From: JARFQW01 sp963842955
Lineage (GTDB): Bacteria; Pseudomonadota; Gammaproteobacteria; Steroidobacterales; XN24
Length of the DNA: 64,000 nt
Reading direction: 5' to 3'
Assembly: GCA_963842955.1 (NCBI GenBank)
Contig: CAWJIJ010000009.1
Coordinates: forward strand, 248,001-312,000
The translations under genes and the position numbers were made by a program. This document shows positions 45,993 through 55,507 of this stretch, in pieces (position 1 is the stretch's first letter; every line of letters begins with the position of its first letter). Under the pieces are notes generated by a model. It did no database searches and was not told the origin of the DNA. It was given only the letters and a program-made list of their open reading frames with translations.

Positions 45993-47108
45993 ATGGAAAC
46001 AGTCCAGAGCATTGTTATCGGGGCAGGTGTCGTCGGCCTTGCGGTGGGCCGGGCGCTTGCGCAGTCGGGCAGGGAGGTGATCGTCGTCGAGGCGGCAGAC
46101 CTGATCGGCTCGGGGGCGAGCAGCCGGAACTCGGAGGTGGTTCACGCGGGTATTTACTATCCTCGGGAGTTTCTGAAGACCCTTCTGTGTGTTCGCGGCC
46201 GTCGGCTCCTGTACGAATTGTGCGAGGCGCGCGGAGTGCCGTACCGCAGGATCGGCAAGCTCATCGTGGCGACTCGCGAGGACGACCTGGAGACGTTGCA
46301 GCGCTACCGGGCCCAGGCCGATGCAAACGGCGTGGGTGACTTGCCCAGTCTATCGGTGGCCGAGGTCGAGGCGCTGGAGCCCGAGGTGCGCTGTCTGGGC
46401 GCCATCCACTCGCCGGAAACCGGGATCGTCGATTCCCACCAGCTCATGCTGGCCATCGAGGCCGACCTGGAGGAGGGCGGGGGCATGGTGTGTCTTCAAA
46501 GCCCTTTTGAATCCGCCACGCGTGACAACAACGGCTGGCTCGTGCGGATTGGCGGCGAAGGCGCGATGGAGCTCTGCTGCGAGACCCTGGTCAACTGCGC
46601 CGGTCTCGGCGCCCAAGACGTTGCCGGCGCGATAGATTCCCTGGGCAATGAGCATGTGCCCGGACGGTATATGGCGCGAGGTCAGTATTACGCGCTTCGG
46701 GGCGCGTCACCGTTTTCCCGGCTCGTCTACCCCGTGGCGGGTGGCGGCGGCCTGGGAACCCACGTCACGCTGGATCTGGCCGGACAAGCCCGCTTCGGCC
46801 CGGATGTGCACTGGCTCGAAGACGAGGACTACGGTTTCGACGAGTCGGTGATACCAAGGGTCGCCGAGGACATTCGCCGGTATTTTCCCGCGCTGGGCCC
46901 CGATCAGATCAGCCCGGACTACACGGGCATACGCGCGAAACTCGTGGGCCCGGGATCCAGCCCGGCGGATTTCCGGATCGACGGCCCTGAAACCCACGGC
47001 CAGCCCGGTCTCGTGAATTTGTTCGGGATCGAGTCTCCTGGGCTGACCGCCGCCTTGGCCATCGCCGAGCACGTCTTGGCTCTCCCCGGGCTCGATGCGG
47101 CCGCCTAG
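45993..47108 (+). CDS. FAD-dependent oxidoreductase, L-2-hydroxyglutarate oxidase-like (paralog)
   Basis: This 371-residue protein starts with the dinucleotide-binding IVIGAGVVGLAVGRALAQSG and shares most motifs with the gene at 44631: SSRNSEVVHAGIYYP, ETGIVDSHQLMLAI, SPDYTGIRAKLVGPG and LFGIESPGLTAALAIAEHVL. The same 2-hydroxy-acid oxidase role is expected, with FAD as cofactor. AGAGGA precedes the ATG at 45993. It is separated from its paralog by 240 nt that carry the small antisense coding segment. The tRNA-Ala/tRNA-Glu promoter begins 20 nt after its stop. Confidence 0.87.
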   Translation: METVQSIVIGAGVVGLAVGRALAQSGREVIVVEAADLIGSGASSRNSEVVHAGIYYPREFLKTLLCVRGRRLLYELCEARGVPYRRIGKLIVATREDDLETLQRYRAQADANGVGDLPSLSVAEVEALEPEVRCLGAIHSPETGIVDSHQLMLAIEADLEEGGGMVCLQSPFESATRDNNGWLVRIGGEGAMELCCETLVNCAGLGAQDVAGAIDSLGNEHVPGRYMARGQYYALRGASPFSRLVYPVAGGGGLGTHVTLDLAGQARFGPDVHWLEDEDYGFDESVIPRVAEDIRRYFPALGPDQISPDYTGIRAKLVGPGSSPADFRIDGPETHGQPGLVNLFGIESPGLTAALAIAEHVLALPGLDAAA

Positions 47109-47127
47109 CCTTTTCTCAATACTCTGT

Positions 47128-47157
47128 TGACGGGTTCAAACGGGCTTTTGTAATATG
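47128..47157 (+). promoter_or_regulatory. Sigma-70 promoter of the tRNA-Ala/tRNA-Glu unit
   Basis: TTGACG (47128-47133) and TAATAT (47152-47157) are 18 nt apart. The -10 ends 14 nt before the tRNA-Ala 5' end. The discriminator after the -10 is GC-rich (GCCCGACTCTCGCG), as in stable-RNA promoters under stringent control. Confidence 0.85.
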
Positions 47158-47171
47158 CCCGACTCTCGCGT

Positions 47172-47247
<76 letters not shown>

Positions 47248-47259
47248 CCGATTCAATCG

Positions 47260-47335
47260 GTCCCCATCGTCTAGAGGCCAAGGACTCCGCCCTTTCACGG
47301 CGGCAACAGGGGTTCGAATCCCCTTGGGGACGCCA
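47260..47335 (+). tRNA. tRNA-Glu (anticodon TTC)
   Basis: The acceptor stem is GTCCCCA paired with TGGGGAC. The anticodon arm is CCGCC-CTTTCAC-GGCGG, giving anticodon TTC, and the T arm contains GGTTCGAATCC. The 3' CCA is encoded. It is 12 nt after tRNA-Ala and shares its promoter. It is the substrate of the GltX encoded at 42962. Confidence 0.96.
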
Positions 47336-47380
47336 ACAAAGTAAAAAGGGCAGGCCATCGGCCTGCCCTTTTTACTTTGT
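47336..47380 (+). terminator. Perfect 21-bp inverted repeat ending the tRNA unit
   Basis: The arms 47336-47356 and 47360-47380 are perfect complements of 21 nt with a 3-nt ATC loop, starting at the base after the tRNA-Glu CCA. The GC core is GGGCAGGCC/GGCCTGCCC and is followed by TTTTT on the 3' side and preceded by AAAAA on the 5' side. This makes it a strong, bidirectional intrinsic terminator. Confidence 0.9.
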
Positions 47381-47828
47381 CCGCCCTAAGGGTTCGATGA
47401 GAACCCCCGGTTCGACAAAATCGCCGGGAGCGATTTTGGACGCCGAAGGCGCCCGAAGGGCGGCGGGCAGGACAGCCCGCCGTCCATCCCCTGCCGACAG
47501 CCAGGTACTGACCGTGGCGCGGCAAAAGCCTGCCCTTTTTACTTTGTCCGCCCTAAGGGTTCGATGAGAACCCCCGGTTCGACAAAATCGCCGGGAGCGA
47601 TTTTGGACGCCGAAGGCGCCCGAAGGGCGGCGGGCAGGACAGCCCGCTCGTCAATCCCCTGCCTGAAGCCAGGTACTGACCGTAGGCCGACGGCAAAAGC
47701 CTGCCCTTTTTGCTTTGTCCGCCCTAAGGGTTCGATGAGAACCCCCGGTTCGACAAAATCGCCGGGAGCGATTTTGGACGCCGCAGGCGCCCGAAGGGCG
47801 GCGGGCAGGACAGCCCGCCGTCCATCCC
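47362..47828 (+). repeat. Three tandem copies of a repeat of about 170 bp downstream of tRNA-Glu
   Basis: Copies start at 47362, 47529 and 47700 (periods 167 and 171); the third is truncated near 47828. Each opens with CCTGCCCTTTTT, the right arm of the tRNA terminator. A core of about 120 bp, almost identical among copies, follows. It includes the hairpins AAAATCG/CGATTTT and GGCGGGC/GCCCGCC and two GGTTCGA-like boxes. The remaining 45 nt vary. Frames open through the repeat in several phases, which is expected of a short repeat free of stops, and none looks like a protein. Confidence 0.9.
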
Positions 47829-47922
47829 CGCCTCGACGCAGCCTCCCATCCAAAGTCCTGTGGCGTCCCGCATTCTTTTCTGGGGCCGCCGCAAGGCCAC
47901 GCGAGGGGACGGCTCAGTGCCA

Positions 47923-48249
47923 CTACCTGGTCGCGGGAGGCTCTGTTTCTTTTCCTTCAAACCGCGCCGCGAAAATGACCCCGTCGGAATCCGACTCTCC
48001 CGATCCATTACAACGGCGAAGGATCTCCGCGAGCTGGGCGTTGAGCTGATTCGTGCAGACATAGGCTTCTGTGAAGGCCAGGTCGAACTGCTCCATGGTG
48101 TACACGGTCGGCAGAACAGGCGGCTCGCAGTACTGCAGCAAGTCCGGCCCGATTTCACATCCCTGAGCCTCCGCCAACTGGGCCGGAGGGGCGCAGCCTG
48201 AAACCACAAGGGTTGCCAGGCCGAAAAGCAAAGGCGTTAGCGTGTTCAG
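47923..48249 (-). CDS. Small lipoprotein, possibly Rz1-like
   Basis: The frame encodes a lipoprotein signal (LLFGLATLVVSGC, with lipobox VSGC) followed by about 90 residues containing CEIGPDLLQYCEPPVLPT and a helical stretch EAYVCTNQLNAQLAEILRRC. The proline-rich segment after the lipid cysteine and the C-terminal cysteine/leucine helix recall Rz1-type outer-membrane spanins, but this is only a resemblance. No ATG is available. TTG 48231 gives a very short signal, whereas CTG 48249 follows AGAAGGA at good spacing and gives a normal one, so I prefer 48249. The gene is divergent from the Tat-exported subunit gene. The function is unknown. Confidence 0.6.
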   Translation of the reverse strand: MNTLTPLLFGLATLVVSGCAPPAQLAEAQGCEIGPDLLQYCEPPVLPTVYTMEQFDLAFTEAYVCTNQLNAQLAEILRRCNGSGESDSDGVIFAARFEGKETEPPATR

Positions 48250-48483
48250 GATTTCCTTCTCCCGCGCCGCTCCGGCGTCCGTTGAAACCTAAGTTATTTG
48301 TCAATAAATCACGAACGGTGCGCGGCAAACAGTGACGGATGCACGTTTCCGAAAACAACTTCTTCGCCGCCGGTGGGGTCTTCAGTGTTGAATTCAGTCG
48401 TTTAGGTCGGCTGCAGATAACGTTCGGCTGGACAGCGTGGCGGTGGCCGGGGACACTACGGCCCACCTGGGGGGGTTGAGCAT

Positions 48484-49086
48484 TTGTCCGACAGTGGGCA
48501 CATTTCTCGGCGAGCATTTGTCGGCGGCGGCATGGTGCTGGCATCAGGCGCTGGAGGCCTGTTCTGGGCGGACCGAGCTGCCGACCAGGAGAAGCGCAAT
48601 GCAAAGCATCAGCCGGGCCCCGCATCGACCGAGGTGCCTGCCGAGGGGGTGCTCGTGGTACTGGTGTCCTATCTTGGTGTCTATTTCGGTCGCGCCCTGT
48701 CTGAATCGGACCAGGCGGATCTCACCGGGCGCATGACATTCGCGGCCACCCGTGACGGTGCCTGGAACCAGGAATACGAGGCCGCTGCCGGCCTGCTCGA
48801 TGCGGGCGCCCGGGCGGCCGGTGCGCCTGGATACGTCACGGCAACTTCGGACATTCAGCTACGCGTACTGCAGGACCTGCGGACCCCTCCCGGGGGCGCG
48901 CTTGCGAACCTGCGGCTCGGCTTCTCCGAACGGGCCGCGGCGCGGGAGCGGATGCGGGTTTCGACGACCCGTCACCTGGTTCGGCTTTACCGCCAGTCCG
49001 GCGTGCCGTGGCGGCATCGGGGTTATCAGACATGGCCCGGCGTGCCTGATACCGTCACCGCCTATGACCGGCTGAGAAAGGTCTGA
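48484..49086 (+). CDS. Tat-exported small subunit, gluconate 2-dehydrogenase subunit 3-like
   Basis: This 200-residue protein from TTG 48484 carries a twin-arginine signal, SRRAFVGGGMVLASGAGGL, near residues 8-26. The rest is a soluble helical domain containing MTFAATRDGAWNQEYEAAA. It sits 6 nt upstream of a GMC oxidoreductase gene. That pairing, a Tat-targeted small subunit and a GMC flavoprotein without its own signal, is the arrangement of membrane-bound gluconate or sorbose/fructose dehydrogenases, in which the small subunit carries the flavoprotein through the Tat pathway. The family similarity is by size, signal and context. Confidence 0.7.
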   Translation: MSDSGHISRRAFVGGGMVLASGAGGLFWADRAADQEKRNAKHQPGPASTEVPAEGVLVVLVSYLGVYFGRALSESDQADLTGRMTFAATRDGAWNQEYEAAAGLLDAGARAAGAPGYVTATSDIQLRVLQDLRTPPGGALANLRLGFSERAAARERMRVSTTRHLVRLYRQSGVPWRHRGYQTWPGVPDTVTAYDRLRKV

Positions 49087-49092
49087 GTCCGC

Positions 49093-50640
49093 ATGTCGAA
49101 ACCTCGTCCTGATCTCCTGATCGTCGGGAGCGGTGTTGCGGGCTCGATGGTGGCCCTGGCCGCTATCCGGCGCGGACAGAACGTCGTGATGCTCGAAGCC
49201 GGGTCCCGGTTCGACTTTGCCCGTCGGCTGGAGCAGATCAGGTCCGAGCAGATTCTCGGCACGCCTCTCTGGGAATGGGCTCATAGCGGAAGAGACGCCT
49301 ACTCTGACGATTCGAAATCGGTTCTGGGCTACCGCTATTCCCTGAATGATTCACGGGTTCGTGGCGTTGGGGGTTCGACCCTGCACTGGGGCGGCCTGGT
49401 TCAGCGCTTCTGGGAAGGCGATTTCGAGTCGCGCCGGCGCTACGGTCTCGGCGTGGACTGGCCCATCGGCTACGCCGACCTCGAGCCCTGGTATGCGAAG
49501 GCAGAACTGGCGCTCGGTGTCGCCGGAACCCCCAACTCCGTCGGTCCTCCACGCTCAACCCCGTTTCCCATGCCGGGCTTCGATCGCGCGGCGGGCGACG
49601 AGCGCTGGGACGATGTGGTCCGGGGGCTGGGCGGTACGCTGGATCATGCGGCGCATGCCCGCAATTCGACAGCGTACGACGGGCGGTCTCCCTGCGTGTC
49701 CTATGCCGTTTGCAACGCATGCCCGAGCGGCGCCCGCTATGGCGCCGATTTTCATGTGGCCGCCATGGAGCGAACCGGTCGGCTGGATCTGCGCACGGAG
49801 ACCGTGGCCCGGCGCATCGAACTGGATGAAACCGGATCGGTCGTGGCGGTCCATGCCACGACGCTGGATGGCAGGGACGAGGTGTTTACCGGCCGCCAGG
49901 TCGTCATCGCCGCCCACGCGGTGGAAACCGCCCGGCTCCTCCTGTTGTCCGACGTTGGCAACGCGTCCGACCAGGTAGGGCGGAACTTCATGGAACACTG
50001 GTATGCGGCCGCGACAGCCCGTATTGCCGACCGCGTTCCCACTCCCGTCGTGGGTTTCGGCACCAGCGAATGCAGCCTGTGGTACGACGACGACGAACGC
50101 GGAGAGCGGGGCGCCATCAAGGTGGAATTCGCCATGCCTGCCGACGTCCTCGGACGGGGCTTGTCCGAGGGTCACCTCGGCACCGACCTGGCGGAGTTCG
50201 ATGAGCGGGAGTTTGGCCACTGGGTCACCGTCGCAGCCGAGCTCGAGCACCAGCCCCATCCGGACAGCCGGGTCACGCTCGATCCGGAACTGACCGACAT
50301 GTTTGGCGATCCGGCGCCGCGGACCTCCTGGCGTCTCAGCGACGTGGATCGCCGGACCCATGAACGCGGTCACGAGGTGTTGGCGACGCTACTGGAGGCG
50401 CGGGGCGGAACCGATCTGCGAACCGTTGCCGACTTTGCCCGGGCTCATCACCACATGGGCACGTGCCGGATGAGTCACGATCCGGCGGACGGTGTGGTGG
50501 ACGCGAACTGCCGGGTACACGGTTCACAGAACCTTTTCCTCGCCGGCTCCAGTGTTTTTCCAACCGGCGGGGCGCGACAGCCCACCTTGACCATTGCCGC
50601 GCTGGGCCTGCGTCTCGGGGAATATGTCACAAGTCGGTAG
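49093..50640 (+). CDS. GMC-family FAD oxidoreductase
   Basis: This 515-residue protein has the N-terminal FAD-binding LLIVGSGVAGSMVALAAIRR, the GMC signature VRGVGGSTLHWGGLVQRF (about residues 90-107), a CVSYAVCNACPSGARYGADF segment, and the C-terminal catalytic histidine region HHHMGTCRMSHDP with LFLAGSSVFPTGGARQPTL. It should oxidise a sugar, polyol or aldonic acid, passing electrons to a respiratory acceptor. It lacks a signal peptide and is likely co-exported with the Tat protein encoded just upstream. No cytochrome subunit is present in the window. Confidence 0.87.
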   Translation: MSKPRPDLLIVGSGVAGSMVALAAIRRGQNVVMLEAGSRFDFARRLEQIRSEQILGTPLWEWAHSGRDAYSDDSKSVLGYRYSLNDSRVRGVGGSTLHWGGLVQRFWEGDFESRRRYGLGVDWPIGYADLEPWYAKAELALGVAGTPNSVGPPRSTPFPMPGFDRAAGDERWDDVVRGLGGTLDHAAHARNSTAYDGRSPCVSYAVCNACPSGARYGADFHVAAMERTGRLDLRTETVARRIELDETGSVVAVHATTLDGRDEVFTGRQVVIAAHAVETARLLLLSDVGNASDQVGRNFMEHWYAAATARIADRVPTPVVGFGTSECSLWYDDDERGERGAIKVEFAMPADVLGRGLSEGHLGTDLAEFDEREFGHWVTVAAELEHQPHPDSRVTLDPELTDMFGDPAPRTSWRLSDVDRRTHERGHEVLATLLEARGGTDLRTVADFARAHHHMGTCRMSHDPADGVVDANCRVHGSQNLFLAGSSVFPTGGARQPTLTIAALGLRLGEYVTSR

Positions 50641-50694
50641 ACCCGGCCTGCCGTATTCAGCAGAATGCTTGCCTGTCAGCTCCCGCGTGGAGTT

Positions 50695-50725
50695 TTGACA
50701 TATCGCTCGGTCGAAATGCGTAACT
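50695..50725 (+). promoter_or_regulatory. Possible promoter of the SGNH/carbohydrate-binding mosaic gene
   Basis: A consensus -35 TTGACA lies at 50695-50700. The nearest -10 candidate, GTAACT (50720-50725), is 19 nt away and weak. It lies 57 nt before the ATG of the large surface protein. Confidence 0.3.
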
Positions 50726-50781
50726 GTCAGCCGTCGCCATTCGGGTGGACGCGCCGTACGCTTCCGGGCACCGGGGGGTTC

Positions 50782-53700
50782 ATGAAAGGTATTGCTCCGA
50801 GAGCGCTCGCGCTCGTCGCACTGGCTCTTGCGGGAAACACCGGGTGGGCGTCGCCCGCCATGCTCGCATCTGGCCTGGCGCCTGCGTTTCAGCAGGACCC
50901 GACCTCCGGTCTCCTGGTCATCGAGGCCGAGCATTTCGATGTCTCGGTTTCCCAGGGCGGGCACGCCTGGGTACCCGCGTCAGACGCCGGCGCATCCGGA
51001 GACGGGTCACTGGTCACAACGCCTGATAGCGAGACCAATCGCAACTCCGGCTTCGAGGCGAACAGTCCTCGACTCGACTACCTCGCGCGATTTGCCCAGC
51101 CGGGAACCTACTACGTGTGGGTGCGCGGTCTCGGCCCGGAGAGCCGGGACGATTCGCTGCACGTCGGTCTCGACGGCTCGGGTCAGGCCTCCTCCGATCG
51201 GATCACCGGATTCGGTCCCGCCTTCGGCTGGTCCAGCGACACGATGGACCCGGCGCGGGCAACGCTGTTCATTCCCGCCGCTGGCGAGTACACGCTCAAC
51301 GCGTGGATGCGCGAAGACGGGCTCGTCTTCGATAAATTACTCCTGACGCCTGATGCAGGTTTTGTCCCGGACGGCCTCGGCCCGGCCGAGAGTCCCCGGG
51401 GGGAACCACAGCCGTTGCTGGCCTTTGACACCGCGTCGCTGTCTTTCGATGTGGACGAGGGCTCCGGCCTGTCGGCCGCGCAGACCGTGGATGTTGTGAC
51501 TTCTGACGGCGCAAATGTCAGCGCTACGCTTCAAAGCAGCGAATCCTGGCTCAGCGTCACCCCCGATTCGGGCACCACGCCGCTCAACGGAGTCCAGGTA
51601 CGGGTCGATGCCGCGGGTCTACCGGCGGGCCAGTACAGCGCGCAGGTCTCTGCGGCTGCGGCCGGCTATCCCGATGGATTGCTGAGCGTGGACATGACTG
51701 TTCGGGGTGATGTTCCCCCGGGCAGCGAAACGACCTATGAGGCGGAGGATGCCTTGCCGCGAGGCGGCACCGTCTTTGCCAATAGAAAAGCCGGCTTCAC
51801 CGGCACCGGCTATATGGAGCTCCGCAGCAAGGGGTCGTTGGAGTGGACCATCGATGTGCCGGTCTCAGGGCTTTATTCCCTGGCGTTCAGATATTCGGTC
51901 GGTATCAGCGATCGCAAAGTGGAATTCAGCGTCGATGGGGTGACAACAGGCCCAGCCGACAGTTTTTCCCACAACGGGGAACTGGAGTGCCTGGGCTGAC
52001 CTGACCGTGGACGTCAGCCTGGCGGCAGGTACCCACACGCTGGCCGTAACGAGCACGCAGAATCGCGGCCCCAACCTGGACCAGCTTCGCGTTGCGGCTT
52101 CCGGGCCGGCCGCGCCCGCGCTGGCCTTCGACGACGATGCCCTGAGTTTCAGCGTGGACGAGAACAGCGGCCTCTCCGCTGTTCAACTGCTGGGGCTCGG
52201 CACCTCCGATGGTTCCGTGGCGACCGCGTCGCTGAGTGCGCAAGACAGCTGGCTCAAGGTCTCTCCGGCTGACGGAAGCACGCCGCTGACCGGCATTGAA
52301 GTGCGCGTTGACGCATCCGGGCTGGCGCCCGGCTCCTACACGTCCAACTTGTCTGCCTCGGCTTCGGGGTTTACGTCGGATTCCGTCACCGTGACGCTGA
52401 GAGTCAATGGCTCCGGCCCGCCGCCGGGCGGGGACGATACGATCTACGAGACCGAGTCGGCGGCGCTGTCCGGGGTCACTGTCCGCAGCAGTTACGACGG
52501 CTTCACCGGTACAGGCTACGGCGATTTCCGCGGCGCGGCGTCGGCGACATGGACTATTGCCGTGCCGGCGGATGGCCTCTACACGCTGGCATTTCGCTAT
52601 GCCGTCGGCATCAAGGATCGCAAGGCCGTCGTCAGCATTGACGGCGCATCGGTCGCCGCGGTCACCAGTCTCCCTTCCACGGGCGCCTGGACAACTTGGG
52701 CGGAGATGGAATTCGAACAGGACCTGACGGCCGGATCGCACACTGGTCCGTCTTTCGACATCCCAGAACCGCGGGCCCAATGTGGATCACCTGCGAGTGA
52801 CCGGCGCAAGCGGCGGGGGCACGCCTCCGTCGCTCGTTGTCAATCCGGACTCGCTGTCCTTCAGCGTTGCCGCGGGAGGCAGCGTGTCGGCGCCGAAAGC
52901 CCTGAGCATTTCCGCCAGCGACGGCGGTTCGCCGCAGATTACACTGACGCCCAGCCAGTCCTGGGTTCTGCTGGATCCGTCGTCGGGACCCGCACCGCTC
53001 AACGGGGTGGGCGTGCGGATAGACCCGGCTGGGCTTGCGACCGGCGCACGCTCCGCAACGATTCTGGCCGAGGCCCCTGGATACACGGCGGCGACGGTCA
53101 CGATCCAGGCAACGGTGACCGGCAATCTCCCGGTGGTTTATGACTTCGACAGTGGTGACGCGAGCGCCTGGACCGTCGTGCAGCAGACTGCCGACATTCC
53201 GGACTGGCAGGTCGACAATGGCCGGTATGTCCAGCGGGCAACGGCCAGCGGCTCGATCACCGGATCCGACACGTACCTGGAGGGGACTTACTCGTTCGTT
53301 TCGGTTCCAAGCGGTGGGGGAGACTACGCGGTCTCGGTAGACGTAGAGCCGCTCGAGACCGACGTTCTGGCTCGAGGGGATGATATCGGCTTGCTGTTTC
53401 GTCGCGCGGATGATCAGAACTTCTATCGCCTCAGCCTGAACTCCCGGTTTGGTTTCACCCGGCTCGAGCGAACGCTGGGCGGCCAGACCACCACCATGGC
53501 GGTCACGTCCCAGGGCTATCGTTCCGGCAACATCGTGCGCCTGGGGGTTCGTGTCGAAGGCCCGCTGATCCTGGTTTACCGGGAGGACGAAGGCGACTCC
53601 GTCGCCTTGTTCGATCGGCCGCCCTATCTTGCCGCTTGGGATGACAACATCGCCGCTGGCGGTGTCGGTCTCTACACGCGCAGCGCTGCGGCCTTTGACA

Positions 53701-55178
53701 ACGTGCGCATCGACCCGCTTTCGTCCTCGCCCCGCGTCGGGGTCAGCCGGCCGGTGCCGTTTGATGTCGTGGCGGAGAGCGATGACATCAGCGTCGAGGC
53801 GGTAGCCCAGGGTGCGCCGGACGGCGCGTCGATTCGCTTCGAAATCAACGGCGATTCCTGCGATGCCGCGACGGAATTCCGTCCGGGCGTGTTCCGGGCG
53901 ACCTGTCCGGAACCGGCTGTTGGCGAGAACCAGATCACCGCAGTGCTATTGGACGGCAATGTGGAACTCGATCGTCACGACCAGGTGCCGGTGGGATCCG
54001 CGGGGGATAGGGCGCTGAACCTTGGGGACAGCATTACGCAAGGTATTTCTGACAACTTCCTGATCGACGGTATCAGCCGCCCGGTTGAGGTGGCTGGTCA
54101 GCCGGTGGGCCCGCGTCAGATCAGTTTTCGGGGCTACCCGGGGCCGCTGGCGGACGGCCTTGGCAGCGATGCGGGGTACAACAAGCCCATCGTGATGTTC
54201 AATGAAGGCATCCCCGGCGAGCGGTCGGACGGGCTCCTCATCGATCGTCTGCCATCGATCCTGGAACGCCATCGGGGCACCGCCAACCTGGCGTTCCTGC
54301 AGATCGGCACGAACGACGCGAACCGTGACGAGCTCGATCCGGGGTTGGGCTGCAGCAATGCTGCGTGTGACGGAACGTTCAAGGGCTATGTGCGCGACAC
54401 CGTGCTTACCCTCCGCGGTGACGGAATCGAGCCTTATCTCGCCCGCATTCCGCCGATCTTCGGTCGTGTCGGCCGGAATCCCTATACCGATCCCTTTGCG
54501 GCGGGCCTGCCCAACGAACGTGTGATTGCCTACAACCAGGCGATCGACGAGGTTGTGGGGGAATTTGGCACCGGGGATGGGCCGGACTTCTTCGATTTCT
54601 TCCTCGGCGACGGCGAAAACCGGATCAGCCTCATCGATGACAACATCCATCCCAACGCCCTGGGCTATCGGCTCATGGCCTGGCTGTGGCATCAGTCCGT
54701 GCGTCCGGGCGGCGAGGGGCCGAGGCCGCTGGTGCTGGAGAACATCTGCGTCCGGACCACGAACGGCACGTGCCGGAATCCGCTGCTCTACAAGCAGAAT
54801 ATCCTGGAGCCCGGCAATCCCTACTATGTGGACCGTGATGTCGTTGTGACCGACATACCGGCGGTGCTTGAGGAAGGCGTTTTTCTGAGTACCGAGAACG
54901 ATCACAAAACGGTGAGCCGCACGGACTACCTGGAGTTCACGGTGGATCGGGATGTGGACGTGTATGTCGCGTTCCCGCCCAATTCCACGACCGTGCCCGG
55001 CTGGATGGGCGGGTTCGTGGACACGGGGGAGTCCCTCGGGGTCTCGGCCGGCACGCCGACACTGAGCCTGTACCGGGCGACCTACGGGGCGGGCACGATT
55101 GTGCTGGGCGGGCCACGGGCTGCAGGCGTCAACCCGGTGCCGTCCAACAACTACATCGTCGTGGTAGTGCCACGCTAG
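50782..55178 (+). CDS. Giant secreted SGNH hydrolase with carbohydrate-binding and BACON-like domains (two frameshifts)
   Basis: The repaired protein is about 1464 aa with a signal peptide (LALVALALAGNTGWASP). Domains in order: a CBM6/35-like domain (about 45-190, IEAEHFDVSVSQGG); three BACON-like Ig domains of the type LSFDVDEGSGLSAAQTVDVV, each with SWLSVTPDSGTTPLNG; two more CBM35-like domains between them (ETTYEAEDALPRGGTVF, then DTIYETESAALSGVTV); a LamG-like region (784-979); and an SGNH hydrolase (about 1076-1306) with S1083 in LGDSITQG, block III IGTNDA, and D1286/H1289 in DDNIHPNALGY. It probably deacetylates or de-esterifies a polysaccharide outside the cell. The +1 breaks lie near 51968 (CCC) and 52742; the internal repeats show what the intact sequence should be. 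A GGGGGG tract is 4 nt before the ATG. Confidence 0.83.
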
Positions 55179-55500
55179 CGCCGGTCAGCGATCGAGGGTG
55201 ATGATCGCCAGCGGGATCCGGCCGTCGCAGGGTCCCGGCTGTTGCCCGGCTGTTGCAATTAGCGCATCGTGCGGTCGGGTTGTTTGACCAGTCGAGACTT
55301 GCGGGAGGCCCCGGGTTGAACGCGGGTTGAAGGGGTGTCAGCCGCGCTCGTACAGGCGTCGTTTCCGCGGCAATTTCGACGATCCCATGGCGAGGGCATG
55401 ACGAGGCGCCACCCATCGATACGGCCCGGCTGTGCCAGGGCCCGGACTCCGTACGGAAGACTAGTCCGCGACTCCGGACTGGCGGCTGAGGCTGCGGACT
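55179..55500 (+). other. 322-nt intergenic region between convergent surface-protein genes
   Basis: The region lies between the SGNH gene (plus) and the beta-barrel gene (minus). No gene is supported. A short reverse-strand stretch ending at 55188-55190 reads CDGRIPLAIITLDR with GC-rich third positions and might be the tail of a lost gene, but nothing upstream supports it. Confidence 0.5.
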
Positions 55501-55507
55501 CTAGTCT
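55458..55507 (-). terminator. Imperfect hairpin at the end of the beta-barrel gene
   Basis: AGACTAGTCCGC (55458-55469) pairs with GCGGACTCTAGTCT (55494-55507) with a two-base bulge, and the right arm includes the TAG stop of the gene. There is no T-run on the transcribed strand, so terminator function is only possible. Confidence 0.35.

Noticed and set aside
47362..47828. CRISPR array
   Set aside because: Only three units of about 170 bp, most of each unit conserved, no spacers of uniform length, and no cas genes.
50782..55178. Three separate genes instead of one mosaic
   Set aside because: Repeat units are cut mid-domain at each break and resume in the next frame after one base, which fits single insertions.
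55188..55416. Reverse-strand gene remnant ending CDGRIPLAIITLDR
   Set aside because: Only the last 15 or so codons show bias, and no start or upstream homology can be made out.
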